From Thermosulfidibacter sp. (GTDB taxonomy: Bacteria; Thermosulfidibacterota; Thermosulfidibacteria; Thermosulfidibacterales; Thermosulfidibacteraceae): 64,000 nt of DNA. A model generated the notes under the pieces. That model searched no databases, was not told the DNA's origin, and was given only the letters and a program-made list of their open reading frames with translations. The number at the start of each line of letters is the position of its first letter. Position 1 is the stretch's first letter. Location: NCBI GenBank assembly GCA_023269715.1, contig JAGDVO010000002.1, positions 23,216 through 87,215 of the forward strand, written 5' to 3'. Position numbers and translations under genes: made by a program. Shown here piece by piece: positions 44,332-53,927 of this stretch.

Positions 44332-45513
44332 ATGGAAAAGAATTTACTGGTACTATTTTCCATATTTCTAGTTTTTTGTGAAGGCCTTTTTTCTGGGACG
44401 GAAATAGCCTTTCTATCTCTAAAACCCCACCTTGTTGGAGAAAAATACAGGAAGTTTCTGAACAACTTGGAAGAACTCATATTTACAACGATCATAGGAA
44501 CCAACCTTTCGGTAGTTGTAAACGCAACTATCCTATCCTATATAATCAAAGTTCACTATGGCTTCTCTAGTGAAACACTCGTAACACTCATACTATCCCC
44601 CATCGTTCTCCTATTCGGTGAAACGATCCCGAAAACTATAGCGAAGAAGAACCCAGTAAAATTCTTAAACTTTTCCCTTGAGCCCTTTAAGATTTTTTAT
44701 TTTCTAAGCCTACCAATAAGAAGGATTGTGCTCTTTGTACCTAAAAAACTGGGGATGAAAGCTGTAAAGAAAATGCCGATAAGTAGAGAAGAAATACCAC
44801 TTATAATTGAAGACGAGGAAAAGCAGGAGATAGTGGGAAAGATAGTAAATCTGAGGAAAAGGAGAGTTAAAAATTCTATGAAACCGATAAGCGACATCTT
44901 TGCCGTAGCAAAGAATAACACGGTGGCAGAAGTTATAAAACTTGCCGAAAAAACCGGTTACTCAAGATTCCCCGTCTATTCTGGTTATGTATACAATATT
45001 GAAGGAATAGTATGGGTATTCGACTTAATAAACGCAAAAAAGAACGATATTATATCTACCTTTATCAGAAGTTGTCCTTTTATTTCAGAGCTACAGAGTA
45101 TCCATAGCGCTATAAAAACGTTTAAACTGGCAAAGAGTCCCCTTGCAATAGTTGTAAATGAATATGGACTTGCAACAGGAGTACTAACGATAGAAGACAT
45201 TTTCGAAGAGCTTGTAGGTGAAATAGAGGATGAATATGACCTTTACACAGGAAAAACTGAGATAGTGGAAAAAAACGGAAAAAAAATGGTAATCCATGGC
45301 GATACTAGCATACATACACTAGAAAGAGAGTTAAATACAACAATTCCCCATAGCGAATTATATAGAACTATAAGTGGATTTATAGTATACCATTTTGATA
45401 AAATTCCAAGGGAAAACGAGATATTGCAATTTCATCATTTGATCTTTAAACCATTAAAGGTTTCAAAAGGAAAAATTCATTTAGTAGAGGTAACATTAAA
45501 AGATGATCATTGA
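44332..45513 (+). CDS. CNNM/CorC-family membrane protein with CBS domains
   Basis: This 393-residue protein has an N-terminal CNNM (DUF21) membrane domain with about four hydrophobic segments (FCEGLFSGTEIAFLSLK, TTIIGTNLSVVVNA, LILSPIVLLFGETIPKTIAKK). A pair of CBS domains follows (about 180-310; ISDIFAVAKNNTVAEVIKLAEKTGYSRFPVYSG...GIVWVFDLI; EYGLATGVLTIEDIFEELVGEIEDEYD), and then a CorC_HlyC domain. Relatives are Mg2+ or Co2+ efflux-related transporters, often labelled hemolysin-like. It follows glyQ by 19 bases and overlaps the diguanylate cyclase by 11. Confidence 0.88.
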   Translation: MEKNLLVLFSIFLVFCEGLFSGTEIAFLSLKPHLVGEKYRKFLNNLEELIFTTIIGTNLSVVVNATILSYIIKVHYGFSSETLVTLILSPIVLLFGETIPKTIAKKNPVKFLNFSLEPFKIFYFLSLPIRRIVLFVPKKLGMKAVKKMPISREEIPLIIEDEEKQEIVGKIVNLRKRRVKNSMKPISDIFAVAKNNTVAEVIKLAEKTGYSRFPVYSGYVYNIEGIVWVFDLINAKKNDIISTFIRSCPFISELQSIHSAIKTFKLAKSPLAIVVNEYGLATGVLTIEDIFEELVGEIEDEYDLYTGKTEIVEKNGKKMVIHGDTSIHTLERELNTTIPHSELYRTISGFIVYHFDKIPRENEILQFHHLIFKPLKVSKGKIHLVEVTLKDDH

Positions 45514-46597
45514 AAAAAATGATCTGATAAGAGCATTTGAGTTTGTTAAGGAGGTAGAGAAAGAAACAACATCGAAGAAGGAAAAAGCCCTTATCCTAGC
45601 TGAAGCAACAAAAAAAGCTCTAGGCCAACTTTCGGAGCTAAACCTTGCTATAACTCCCGATAGGTTCCAGATTTGGTTCTACGCTTTTCTAACACTGATA
45701 CTAAAGGGTATATTCAATCCAACAGAAGACGACATAATAAGATCCTACCTATTAGCTTTTGGTGAGTTAAAAGGAAAAAAAGAGTTAACACCCACAGCTA
45801 TAGAAAAGGAATTAGTTGCAAAGGAAGTGGAAGAAACTCTCGATTTGAGTAAAGTTGTTCTACAGGATGCCATACATATGGTGGAAAAATACTCAAAAAA
45901 CCTTATAGAAAGGGAAAGCAATCTAAATACCATAAAAACCCTTACTGATCTCAATGCTACCATCACACTTCTGATAGAGGAGATAAGGATACTCCAAGAG
46001 ACAAATAGAGAACTTAAGAAGGAGTTAAACAAATCCATCAAAAAGGTTGAAGTATTAAAGGAAAGGATAAGAAGCCTCTATGAAAGAAGCACAAAGGATC
46101 CTCTTACTAACCTTCTCAACAGGGCTAAATTCGAAATGACGATAGATAAACTCATAAAGAATTATAGGGAAGACAGGATAAAGTGCTTCTGTATAGCCCT
46201 AATGGACATAGATAACTTTAAAAAGTTAAACGATCTTTACGGCCATGCGGTAGGAGATGAGTTCTTGAGGAGATGCGCCGAGGTAATTGTGAAAGAACTG
46301 AGAAGTTGCGATCTACCATTCAGATACGGTGGCGAAGAATTCGCGGTGATTATAGTGGATACTAGGATAAAAGAAGCGGTAGCTGTTTGCGAGAGGCTCC
46401 GTAGAAATATAGAGGAAATCAGGATATCTACAGAAATAGGAAACGCTAAAACGACCATTAGCATTGGAATTGCAGAAGCAACTAAAGAGGACTCTCCCAA
46501 GAGCCTCATAGAAAGGGCTGACAAAGCTCTCTATCTTGCAAAAAGGGATGGCAAAAACTGTATCAGAACTGAAAAAGATCTAACCGCAAGACTATAA
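45503..46597 (+). CDS. Diguanylate cyclase (GGDEF protein)
   Basis: This 364-residue cytoplasmic protein makes cyclic-di-GMP. The N-terminal 140 residues form an unassigned helical domain, a coiled coil (about 150-205) links it to the GGDEF domain, and the active-site motif is GGEEF (276-280) with DPLTNLLNR and the metal-binding ALMDIDNFKKLNDLYGHAVGDE. RSCD at 267-270, five residues before GGEEF, is the RxxD product-inhibition site, so feedback control is expected. It overlaps the CNNM gene by 11 bases and bioB tail to tail by 6. Regulation of type IV pili by c-di-GMP is a plausible output but is not shown by the sequence. Confidence 0.93.
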   Translation: MIIEKNDLIRAFEFVKEVEKETTSKKEKALILAEATKKALGQLSELNLAITPDRFQIWFYAFLTLILKGIFNPTEDDIIRSYLLAFGELKGKKELTPTAIEKELVAKEVEETLDLSKVVLQDAIHMVEKYSKNLIERESNLNTIKTLTDLNATITLLIEEIRILQETNRELKKELNKSIKKVEVLKERIRSLYERSTKDPLTNLLNRAKFEMTIDKLIKNYREDRIKCFCIALMDIDNFKKLNDLYGHAVGDEFLRRCAEVIVKELRSCDLPFRYGGEEFAVIIVDTRIKEAVAVCERLRRNIEEIRISTEIGNAKTTISIGIAEATKEDSPKSLIERADKALYLAKRDGKNCIRTEKDLTARL

Positions 46598-47500
46598 AAC
46601 CAACTTAAACCCAAGTGCCTCTACAAGAGCTTTATCCTCATCAGGTGTTCTTCCAGGCTGAGTTAAATAGCCTCCCGTCAAAAAGCCATTTGTCATAAAG
46701 GTAGCAAGAACCATCAATTCACCAAGATTTCTCTCCCTACCTCCACAGAGTCTTATCTCGCTCTTTGGAAACCTTAGCCTAAAGTAGACTATTATTTTCA
46801 GAATTGTGATAGGATGCAAAGGTTCTACCTTCTCAAGGGGTGTACCCTTTATAGGAATTAGGAAATTCATAGGGATAGATTCAGGTTCAAGAAGTGATAA
46901 ACTATCAGCAAGGGATATCCAATCCCTCCTATCCTCACCCATCCCGAAGAGAAAACCCGAACATAGTTCCAAGCCCTCTTCTTTTACCATCTTACAGAAG
47001 TTGAACTTCTCATTCCAGTTTATCTTTTTTGTGACGTTTGGATAGAACTCTCTAGAAGTTTCTAAATTGTGGTGGATCCTTTCCACGCCTATCCTTTTCA
47101 GTTCAATGATATATTCTCTTGGTAGAATTCCAAGAGACACATCAACCTTTACATCTATCTCTTTCCTGATCTTCTTTATAGCAGAAGTTATCCTCTCAAA
47201 TTCCCTTTCTGTAACACTTTTACCACTCGTTACTACGGAAAACCTTCTAACACCCGATTCCCTAGCTCTTCTTGCGGACTCAACTATAACATCCTCATCC
47301 ACAAGAGGATAAACCTTCACGCCTGTTCTATCTGGAAAAGCCTGAGCACAGAAACTACAACCTCTATCACAAAGGCCACTTTTAGCATTTATTATAGAAC
47401 AAAATTCAAAATTCTTCCCCCAATAACTCTCCCTGACCTTTCTCGCAAAATCAACTAGAGAAAGGATCTCGCAGTCGGGATAGTCAAAAACCCATTCCAC
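46592..47500 (-). CDS. bioB: Biotin synthase
   Basis: BioB inserts sulfur into dethiobiotin by radical SAM chemistry. The 302-residue protein has C44-x3-C48-x2-C51 (CDRGCSFCAQAF), the SVVTSGKSVTEREFERI-type region, HHNLETSREFYPNV, CSGFLFGMGEDRRDW and GGRERNLGELMVLATFMTNGFLTGGYLT, which carries the Arg and other [2Fe-2S] pocket residues. The start is GTG with GGGGAG upstream. It stands alone; other bio genes are not nearby. Confidence 0.94.
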   Translation of the reverse strand: MEWVFDYPDCEILSLVDFARKVRESYWGKNFEFCSIINAKSGLCDRGCSFCAQAFPDRTGVKVYPLVDEDVIVESARRARESGVRRFSVVTSGKSVTEREFERITSAIKKIRKEIDVKVDVSLGILPREYIIELKRIGVERIHHNLETSREFYPNVTKKINWNEKFNFCKMVKEEGLELCSGFLFGMGEDRRDWISLADSLSLLEPESIPMNFLIPIKGTPLEKVEPLHPITILKIIVYFRLRFPKSEIRLCGGRERNLGELMVLATFMTNGFLTGGYLTQPGRTPDEDKALVEALGFKLVL

Positions 47501-47590
47501 AATTTCTCCCCAAAAAGTTTAAAAAAACATACCATGGGTAAAGACGCTGTTCAAGAGCTTTTCAAGAAAGTGCAAAACTTTAAAAAGGTA

Positions 47591-47619
47591 TTGACAAGAA
47601 TCATGAGTATATTTATTTA
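47591..47619 (+). promoter_or_regulatory. groESL promoter
   Basis: TTGACA (47591-47596) and TATTTA (47614-47619) are 17 bases apart; a TATAAT (47618-47623) overlaps at looser spacing. The predicted transcription start falls inside the CIRCE-like element that follows. Confidence 0.6.
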
Positions 47620-47623
47620 TAAT

Positions 47624-47650
47624 TTAGCAGGTTCAAAAGTTGACTGCTAA
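47624..47650. promoter_or_regulatory. CIRCE-like HrcA operator
   Basis: TTAGCAGGT-N9-GACTGCTAA has the exact 9-9-9 geometry of the CIRCE element (TTAGCACTC-N9-GAGTGCTAA). The left arm matches 6 of 9 bases and the right arm 8 of 9, and TTAGCAG/CTGCTAA are perfect inverted copies. It lies at the groES transcription start, so HrcA heat-shock repression is likely. hrcA itself is not in the window. Confidence 0.8.
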
Positions 47651-47677
47651 AATAAATAAAAACAAGGAGGTGGAAGT

Positions 47678-47971
47678 ATGAAGTTGCAGCCTTTGTATGA
47701 CAGGGTTGTTGTCAAGCCAATTGAAGAGGAAGAGAAGAAGACTAAGGGCGGTATCATAATTCCGGACACCGCAAAAGAGAAACCTCAAAGGGGTAAGGTT
47801 GTTGCTGTGGGTCAGGGAAGGCTACTTGAAAATGGCCAGTTTGTAACTCCACTTGTAAAAGTAGGGGACGAGGTGATCTTCGGTAAGTATAGCGGTACAG
47901 AAGTAGAAATTGATGGCGAGAAGTACCTCGTAATGAGAGAAGAGGACATTTATGCAATTATAACTGAATAA
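47678..47971 (+). CDS. groES: Co-chaperonin GroES
   Basis: GroES is the 10-kDa lid of the GroEL folding chamber. The 97-residue protein shows [21 protein letters not shown] (first strand plus the start of the mobile loop [15 protein letters not shown]), [11 protein letters not shown] and [21 protein letters not shown] strong AAGGAGGT precedes the ATG. It is followed 26 bases later by groEL, and both are under the CIRCE-like site. Confidence 0.98.
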   Translation: MKLQPLYDRVVVKPIEEEEKKTKGGIIIPDTAKEKPQRGKVVAVGQGRLLENGQFVTPLVKVGDEVIFGKYSGTEVEIDGEKYLVMREEDIYAIITE

Positions 47972-47997
47972 ACAAAAATCTTAAAGGAGGTGAAGAA

Positions 47998-49614
47998 ATG
48001 GCGGCAAAAGAGATACTATTCAACGATGAAACGAGGGCAAAACTCCTAAAAGGTTGTGATATGCTCGCAAATGCTGTAAAGGTAACCCTTGGCCCAAGAG
48101 GTAGAAACGTCGTAATAGAAAAAAAATTTGGTTCACCCTTAATCACCAAGGATGGTGTTACAGTAGCCAAAGAAATCGAGTTAGAGGACAAATTTGAAAA
48201 TCTTGGTGCTCAACTTGTAAAGGAAGTAGCAAGTAAGACAAACGATACCGCTGGAGACGGAACAACAACTGCTTGTATACTTGCACAGGCTATCTTTAAA
48301 GAAGGTTTAAAGTACCTTGCCGCTGGTGCTAACGCTATGAGCCTAAAAAGGGGTATCGACAAGGCGGTAAATAGAGTTGTAGAAGAGCTAAGGAAGATCG
48401 CAAAAGAAGTACAGGACAAGAAAGAGATTGAACAGGTTGCAACGATATCTGCAAATAACGACTCTGAAATAGGAAAACTCATCGCGGATGCTATGGAAAA
48501 AGTCGGTAAAGACGGTGTAATAACTGTTGAAGAAGCTAAAGGTCTTGAAACAACTCTAGAAGTCGTTGAAGGAATGCAGTTTGATAGGGGTTATCTATCT
48601 CCGTACTTTGTAACCGATCCCGACAAGATGGAATGTGTGCTTGAAAATCCCTATATCCTGATCCATGATAAGAAGATCAGCTCTATAAGGGAATTCTTAC
48701 CTATACTAGAAGAAGTGGCAAGAAGCGGCAAACCCCTACTAGTCATAGCTGAAGATATAGAGGGAGAAGCACTTGCTACGCTCGTCGTTAACAAGTTGAG
48801 AGGAACCCTCCTTTGTTGTGGTGTAAAGGCCCCCGGATTCGGTGAGAGAAGAAAAGAGATGTTAAAGGATATAGCTATTCTGACAGGCGGGCAGGTTATT
48901 TCTGAAGAGTTGGGTATAAAACTGGAAAATACAAGACTCCAGGACCTTGGAAGGGCCGATAAAGTTATAGTAGACAAGGAAAATACCACAATCGTAGGTG
49001 GTAAAGGTGATCCCAAGATGATCGAAGGTAGAATCAAGGAAATAAAGGTCCAGATCGAAAAGACGACAAGTGACTACGATAGGGAAAAACTACAGGAAAG
49101 GTTAGCAAAACTCGTAGGCGGAGTCGCTGTTATAAAGGTGGGAGCTGCAACTGAAACGGAAATGAAGGAGAAGAAGGCAAGGGTTGAGGATGCTCTTAAC
49201 GCCACAAAGGCTGCTGTGGAAGAGGGAATCGTCCCTGGTGGTGGTGTATCCCTACTCAGATGTCAGAAAGCCCTTGACGATATAAAAGTGGATGATGAGG
49301 ATGAAAAGCTTGGAATTAATATAATAAAGAAAGCTCTTGAAGCACCTATAAAACAGATAGCTGAAAATGCTGGAGTTGATGGTTCCATAGTCGCTGAAGA
49401 GGTAAAGAAGAACGAGAATATAAACTTCGGATTTAACGCCACAACACTCGAGTATGGAGATATGTTCAATTTCGGTATAATCGATCCTGTGAAAGTAGTA
49501 AGACTAGCGCTCCAAAATGCAGCTAGTATCGCAGGACTTATGCTCACCACTGAAGCCGCCATTTGCGAAATACCTGAGAAAGAAAAACCCACACCTAGCC
49601 TACCTGAGTACTAA
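47998..49614 (+). CDS. groEL: Chaperonin GroEL
   Basis: GroEL is the 60-kDa ATP-driven folding chamber. Signatures: [36 protein letters not shown], the ATP-site [32 protein letters not shown] and [24 protein letters not shown]. The 538-residue protein lacks the usual Gly-Gly-Met C-terminal repeats and ends [21 protein letters not shown] precedes the ATG. An intrinsic terminator follows. Confidence 0.98.
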   Translation: MAAKEILFNDETRAKLLKGCDMLANAVKVTLGPRGRNVVIEKKFGSPLITKDGVTVAKEIELEDKFENLGAQLVKEVASKTNDTAGDGTTTACILAQAIFKEGLKYLAAGANAMSLKRGIDKAVNRVVEELRKIAKEVQDKKEIEQVATISANNDSEIGKLIADAMEKVGKDGVITVEEAKGLETTLEVVEGMQFDRGYLSPYFVTDPDKMECVLENPYILIHDKKISSIREFLPILEEVARSGKPLLVIAEDIEGEALATLVVNKLRGTLLCCGVKAPGFGERRKEMLKDIAILTGGQVISEELGIKLENTRLQDLGRADKVIVDKENTTIVGGKGDPKMIEGRIKEIKVQIEKTTSDYDREKLQERLAKLVGGVAVIKVGAATETEMKEKKARVEDALNATKAAVEEGIVPGGGVSLLRCQKALDDIKVDDEDEKLGINIIKKALEAPIKQIAENAGVDGSIVAEEVKKNENINFGFNATTLEYGDMFNFGIIDPVKVVRLALQNAASIAGLMLTTEAAICEIPEKEKPTPSLPEY

Positions 49615-49622
49615 AAACGGGA

Positions 49623-49640
49623 GGGGGGTATCTACCCCCC
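49623..49640 (+). terminator. groESL terminator
   Basis: GGGGGG (49623-49628) with T pairs with ACCCCCC (49634-49640) around a short loop, followed by CTTATTT. It starts 9 bases after the groEL stop. Confidence 0.8.
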
Positions 49641-49645
49641 CTTAT

Positions 49646-50743
49646 TTAACCTTTCAAAACCTCTTTTAAAGCCTCAACAACTCTATACTGTTCATCTATA
49701 CCGATATAGGGGTGGAAAGGAAGGCTAATAACCTCTCGCGAAGCTCTTTCACTTTCGGGAAAACTACCCTCTACATAACCTAGATAACCAAAAGCCGGTT
49801 GGTACGGTAGAGGTTTTGGATAATGAACAGCAGTGGGAATACCAAACTTCGATAACTTTTCAACAACCCTATCCCTATCTTTAATACGTATTGTATACTG
49901 AGCATAAACGGACGTATTGTAATCTGCCACATAGGGTGGTTCTATCCCTATCTCCCTAAGAAGACTATCGTACCTACCAGCCACAACCTGTCTAAGGTCC
50001 ACTTCCTCCTCAAAATACCTCAATTTTACTCTCAACACAGCAGCCTGGATTGTGTCCAATCTACTATTTAGTCCTATATAACGATGATCGTATCTTGCAA
50101 TCTGACCATGGTTCCTTAGTGCTTTTATCTTAATAGCTATTTTCTCATCATCCGTGAATACCGCACCACCGTCACCATAGGCACCGAGGGGTTTAGCTGG
50201 GAAAAAGGAAGTGACAGAAATATGAGCTATAGAACACGACTTCCTACCTTTATAGGTGGCACCAAAACTCTGAGCTGCATCCTCTATAACAAAAATACCA
50301 AATTTTTCAGCCAATTCCATAATAGGATCAAGATCCGGACACTGACCGTAGAGACTGACAGCTATAATCGCCTTTGTCCTTTTGCCTATACTCCTCTCTA
50401 TAAGTGAAGGATCGATATTGTATGTAGCAGGATCGATATCTACAAAAACAGGCTTGGCACCTAGTAGAGCTACAACCTCCGCAGTTGCGAAGAAAGTAAA
50501 GGCAGGAACGATGACTTCATCTCCACTTCCCACACCTATTGCCATAAGAGCTAGCATCAATCCATCCGTACCAGAACCACAGGTTATAGCGTACTTCACG
50601 CCCAAAAATTCCGCTAACTCCCTTTCAAAGAGCTCCACTTCCTCTCCCAGTATGAACCTGCCACTTTCAAGGACTTTTTCTACAGCCTCCTTTATCTCCT
50701 TTTCCATCCTCCTATACTGCCTTTTAAGATCTATAAACTCCAT
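49646..50743 (-). CDS. DegT/DnrJ/EryC1-family aminotransferase
   Basis: This 365-residue PLP enzyme is a sugar aminotransferase of the DegT family, typically making amino sugars for LPS, O-antigen or glycan. It shows MEFIDLKRQYRRMEKEI, CGSGTDGLMLALMAIGVGSGDEVIVPAFTFFATAEVV, VDIDPATYNIDP, the PLP-phosphate region VIEDAAQSFGATYKG and the Schiff-base Lys in TSFFPAKPLGAYGDGGAV. The close of the gene lies 5 bases from the groE terminator. It is divergent from nnr. The nucleotide-sugar substrate cannot be stated; no other glycan genes adjoin it. Confidence 0.9.
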   Translation of the reverse strand: MEFIDLKRQYRRMEKEIKEAVEKVLESGRFILGEEVELFERELAEFLGVKYAITCGSGTDGLMLALMAIGVGSGDEVIVPAFTFFATAEVVALLGAKPVFVDIDPATYNIDPSLIERSIGKRTKAIIAVSLYGQCPDLDPIMELAEKFGIFVIEDAAQSFGATYKGRKSCSIAHISVTSFFPAKPLGAYGDGGAVFTDDEKIAIKIKALRNHGQIARYDHRYIGLNSRLDTIQAAVLRVKLRYFEEEVDLRQVVAGRYDSLLREIGIEPPYVADYNTSVYAQYTIRIKDRDRVVEKLSKFGIPTAVHYPKPLPYQPAFGYLGYVEGSFPESERASREVISLPFHPYIGIDEQYRVVEALKEVLKG

Positions 50744-50771
50744 ATTCCTACCTCCAGTTTGTTAAAAATTA

Positions 50772-50801
50772 TTGCAAAAACTCTCCCTTGAAGTCTATAA
50801 T
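50772..50801 (+). promoter_or_regulatory. Promoter for nnr-argB
   Basis: TTGCAA (50772-50777) and TATAAT (50796-50801) are 18 bases apart, about 45 bases before the nnr ATG, which has AAGGAG upstream. Confidence 0.6.
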
Positions 50802-50845
50802 AAAAGTGTATCTTTGCCAATAACTCTACCCAAGGAGAAGATCAT

Positions 50846-52420
50846 ATGGTAGAGCTTCTAACTTCCAAAGAGATGCAGGATCTAGATAGAAAAACCATAG
50901 AGGATATAGGTATACCGGGAATCGTTCTCATGGAACACGCAGGTTACAGATCAGCCAGTTTGATAAGAAAACTTTTCCTTCCAAGCACAAAAGTTTTAGT
51001 TGTATGTGGTAAAGGCAACAACGGTGGGGATGGTTTTGTTGTAGCAAGGTGGCTCCACCACTGGAATTATGAAGTTGAGGTTTCATTAATCGGTAATCCG
51101 GAATCTATGAAGGAAGACTGTAAAACCAACTTCAAAATAGCAAAAGAGATACTTGGTGATAGACTTGTTGTACTTCCAGATTTAAGAAAGATAGGCGAAC
51201 AGATCGAAAGAAGTGACATAATTATCGATGCAATACTGGGCACAGGTCTCGTTAAGAAAACCGAAGGATTTTATAAAGAAGTGATAGATCTCATAAATAG
51301 AAATAAAGAGAGAAAAAGGATAATAGCAATAGACATACCATCCGGTATAAATGCGGATACAGGAAACGTTCCAGGTAGTGCAATATATGCAGACTATACA
51401 GTTACCTTTGGTAGATTAAAGAGGGCTCTTTTTATCTATCCGGCAAAAAAGCACGCGGGAGAGGTATTCTTAGTAGATATAGGAATACCAACATTTCTAA
51501 GGAATGAATCTAAAGTTTTTCTAGTGGAAGAAGATGACGTCATGAAACTCTTCAAAAAACGTGATCCAATGGCACATAAAGGACATTTTGGTCATCTCAT
51601 GGTAATAACGGGAAGTCCAGGTAAAACTGGAGCAGGAATGATGGCAGGAACCAGTGCGATAAGAATGGGCGTAGGATTAGCAACACTTATTGTTCCAAAG
51701 AGCCTCAACAAAGTGTACGAAAGTGGAACACTTGAAGTAATGACCGAACCTGTTGACGATACTGACGGCTTTATCAATAAAAGAGCTATCGATAAGATAC
51801 TAAAAATTCTTGAAAGAGCAACCGCGATTGCCATAGGACCCGGTCTCGGCCAGCACGAAGAAACGGTAACAGTAGTAAGAGAGGTTATAAGAAACGCAAA
51901 GGTACCAGTAGTCGTAGACGCAGATGGTATAAATCTTCTAACAAAATGTATAGACGTCCTAAAGGACAAGAGTATCGATGTAATTCTCACACCTCACCCA
52001 GGTGAGTTTATAAGACTAACAGGAGAGTCAAAAGAGAGAGTCCTAAACGAGAGATTAGAGGTATCCTCATTGTGGGCTGAAAGACTAGGTGTCATCATGA
52101 TACTCAAGGGAGCTAGCACTATCACATCTACACCAGATGGTATATCCTATGTGAATCCGACAGGTAACCCTGGTATGGCTACAGGAGGTAGCGGAGACGT
52201 ACTTACAGGAATCATAGGAGCGTTGCTAGCCATGGGTTTCGATGCAACAACCTCAAGTTACAGTGGAGTCTTCATACACGGCCTTTGTGGGGATCTAGCA
52301 GCAGAAAGAGTGGGGACCTATGGATTGATAGCTAGAGATTTGATAGAAGAAATCCCCTATATACTATCCAACTGGGAAAGGAGTATTAAGCTTTGCAGGA
52401 AAGCATACGGAACCTTATAG
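50846..52420 (+). CDS. nnr: Bifunctional NAD(P)H-hydrate epimerase / ADP-dependent dehydratase
   Basis: This 524-residue fusion repairs heat- or enzyme-damaged NAD(P)H hydrates, a common need in thermophiles. The N-terminal YjeF_N epimerase domain (about 1-215) has [27 protein letters not shown] and [14 protein letters not shown]. The C-terminal ribokinase-like dehydratase domain (about 230-510) has [52 protein letters not shown] and the catalytic [26 protein letters not shown]. The 28-base overlap with argB suggests translational coupling. Confidence 0.96.
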   Translation: MVELLTSKEMQDLDRKTIEDIGIPGIVLMEHAGYRSASLIRKLFLPSTKVLVVCGKGNNGGDGFVVARWLHHWNYEVEVSLIGNPESMKEDCKTNFKIAKEILGDRLVVLPDLRKIGEQIERSDIIIDAILGTGLVKKTEGFYKEVIDLINRNKERKRIIAIDIPSGINADTGNVPGSAIYADYTVTFGRLKRALFIYPAKKHAGEVFLVDIGIPTFLRNESKVFLVEEDDVMKLFKKRDPMAHKGHFGHLMVITGSPGKTGAGMMAGTSAIRMGVGLATLIVPKSLNKVYESGTLEVMTEPVDDTDGFINKRAIDKILKILERATAIAIGPGLGQHEETVTVVREVIRNAKVPVVVDADGINLLTKCIDVLKDKSIDVILTPHPGEFIRLTGESKERVLNERLEVSSLWAERLGVIMILKGASTITSTPDGISYVNPTGNPGMATGGSGDVLTGIIGALLAMGFDATTSSYSGVFIHGLCGDLAAERVGTYGLIARDLIEEIPYILSNWERSIKLCRKAYGTL

Positions 52421-53262
52421 AAAAGGCTCACGTACTACTAGAGGCACTACCCTATATAAGGGAATTCCACGGCAAGATATTCGTCATAAAGTACGGTGGC
52501 CATGCGATGGTCGACCCCTCTCTCAAAGAATCATTCGCAAGAGACGTGGTACTACTCAAGTATATAGGCATAAATCCGATTATCGTCCATGGAGGAGGGC
52601 CGCAGATAGGGGAGATGCTGAATAGACTCGGTAAAAAATCAGAATTTTTCCAGGGCCTAAGGATAACGGATCACGAAACTATGGAAGTAACCGAAATGGT
52701 ACTAGGGGGCAAAGTAAATAAGGAAATTGTTGCCCTTATCAACAAACACGGGGGGAATGCTATAGGTCTTACAGGTAAAGACGGGCCACTATTCTTCGCT
52801 AGAAAAATGAAGATCAAAAATGAAGAGGTTGATCTTGGTTTTGTTGGTGAAGTAACACATGTGGATCCTTCGATCCTAATATCTCTCACAAAAGATAGAT
52901 TCATACCAGTAGTTGCCCCAGTTGGCGCAGACGAGTCAGGAACAACCTACAACATAAACGCAGACATAGTAGCAGCTGAAATAGCAATAGCGGTAAGAGC
53001 CGAAAAGCTGTTATACATGACCGATGTAAATGGCTTACTTGACAAATCGGGTAACCTGATAAAATCGATCAAGTACACCAAACTTACAGAACTTATAGAA
53101 GACAGCACCATAAAAGAGGGAATGATCCCAAAGATAAAAAGCTGTATAAAAGCAGTAAAAAGTGGTGTGAGAAAGATACATATCGTGAATGGAAAAATAC
53201 CTCACTGTCTATTACTTGAAATTTTCACTCAAGAGGGAATTGGTACGGAGATAGTCCAGTAA
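52393..53262 (+). CDS. argB: Acetylglutamate kinase
   Basis: ArgB phosphorylates N-acetyl-L-glutamate, the second step of arginine synthesis. The 289-residue protein has [82 protein letters not shown] and the C-terminal [23 protein letters not shown]. The N-terminal helix ([20 protein letters not shown]) is of the arginine-sensitive type, so feedback inhibition is possible. The start is TTG (52393) with AAAGGAG nine bases upstream, inside the end of nnr. Its last 51 bases overlap convergent folK. Confidence 0.96.
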   Translation: MQESIRNLIEKAHVLLEALPYIREFHGKIFVIKYGGHAMVDPSLKESFARDVVLLKYIGINPIIVHGGGPQIGEMLNRLGKKSEFFQGLRITDHETMEVTEMVLGGKVNKEIVALINKHGGNAIGLTGKDGPLFFARKMKIKNEEVDLGFVGEVTHVDPSILISLTKDRFIPVVAPVGADESGTTYNINADIVAAEIAIAVRAEKLLYMTDVNGLLDKSGNLIKSIKYTKLTELIEDSTIKEGMIPKIKSCIKAVKSGVRKIHIVNGKIPHCLLLEIFTQEGIGTEIVQ

Positions 53263-53748
53263 ATTTAAAAACCTAGCTGTAACACAAGGAAGTGGTATAA
53301 CAACCTGATCCTTTAGGGCAATCTTTAAATCACTAAGAGTATATCCATAGAAGGATTTCAAACCAAGGTCTAATAGTATCTCAACAACGAAAAGCCTTTT
53401 ATTCCACTCGGGGTGGGGTAGAACAAGGAGTGAACTATTAAACTCACCAAAGGAAGACCATATTATATCAAGGTCTATCTCCCTTGGACCCCACTTTTCC
53501 CTTGGTTTTCTTCCCACTTCAAGTTCGATAGTTTTCAACAGCTTAAGTATGTCAAGTGGTAAGAGGGTACAGTGAAATAAAAAACCACCATTTACAAAAT
53601 CAGGTTGCGACGCACCTATACTCTCTGTAAGGTAAACCCTTGAGAGGTTAGTAAAGGTACCATATCTAGATAGCAGTATTAAGGCTCTCTCTATATTCCT
53701 TACCTTATCACCTATATTACTACCAAAAGTGATAATATAACTACCCAT
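53212..53748 (-). CDS. folK: 2-Amino-4-hydroxy-6-hydroxymethyldihydropteridine pyrophosphokinase
   Basis: FolK transfers pyrophosphate to the pterin in folate synthesis. The sequence has [67 protein letters not shown] (the HPPK signature with metal-binding Asp residues) and [22 protein letters not shown] place the start at ATG 53748, which has AGGT nine bases upstream and matches the family N-terminus, giving 178 residues. In-frame upstream ATG/GTG codons at 53757, 53778 and 53787 are possible alternatives. Its 3' end overlaps argB by 51 bases. Confidence 0.9.
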   Translation of the reverse strand: MGSYIITFGSNIGDKVRNIERALILLSRYGTFTNLSRVYLTESIGASQPDFVNGGFLFHCTLLPLDILKLLKTIELEVGRKPREKWGPREIDLDIIWSSFGEFNSSLLVLPHPEWNKRLFVVEILLDLGLKSFYGYTLSDLKIALKDQVVIPLPCVTARFLNLLDYLRTNSLLSENFK

Positions 53749-53787
53749 TGATGCCATACCTGCTAATTGGTATAACATAAATACCAC

Positions 53788-53927
53788 AAAGTAAAGAAGT
53801 TTCTTGTGGAAAAAGCTGTGGAAAACTTTTGGAACTTTTAAATTTATTTATGTAAGTCATTGATATTTTTAAATTTAATTAACTGAAACGTTAAGTAGCT
53901 AATGTGGATAAATTTTGGAGAAGAGCC
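53788..53927. other. Probable oriC / dnaA upstream region with DnaA boxes
   Basis: This gene-free stretch holds three DnaA boxes in the same orientation: TGTGGAAAA at 53805-53813 and 53817-53825 (rc TTTTCCACA, one mismatch) and a perfect TGTGGATAA at 53903-53911 (rc TTATCCACA). Between them lies a strongly AT-rich run (about 53826-53884) suited to unwinding. The dnaA-dnaN-gyrB gene order and the strand-composition switch just downstream support an origin here or in the dnaA-dnaN gap. The last box directly precedes the dnaA Shine-Dalgarno, which also fits DnaA autoregulation. Confidence 0.75.

Noticed and set aside
47533-47650. 38-codon ORF upstream of groES
   Set aside because: It has no Shine-Dalgarno and spans the groE promoter and CIRCE-like element, so it is probably chance.
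53904-53927. GTG at 53904 as the dnaA start
   Set aside because: It lies within a perfect DnaA box and has no Shine-Dalgarno; ATG 53928 has GGAGAAG and begins with the domain I sequence.
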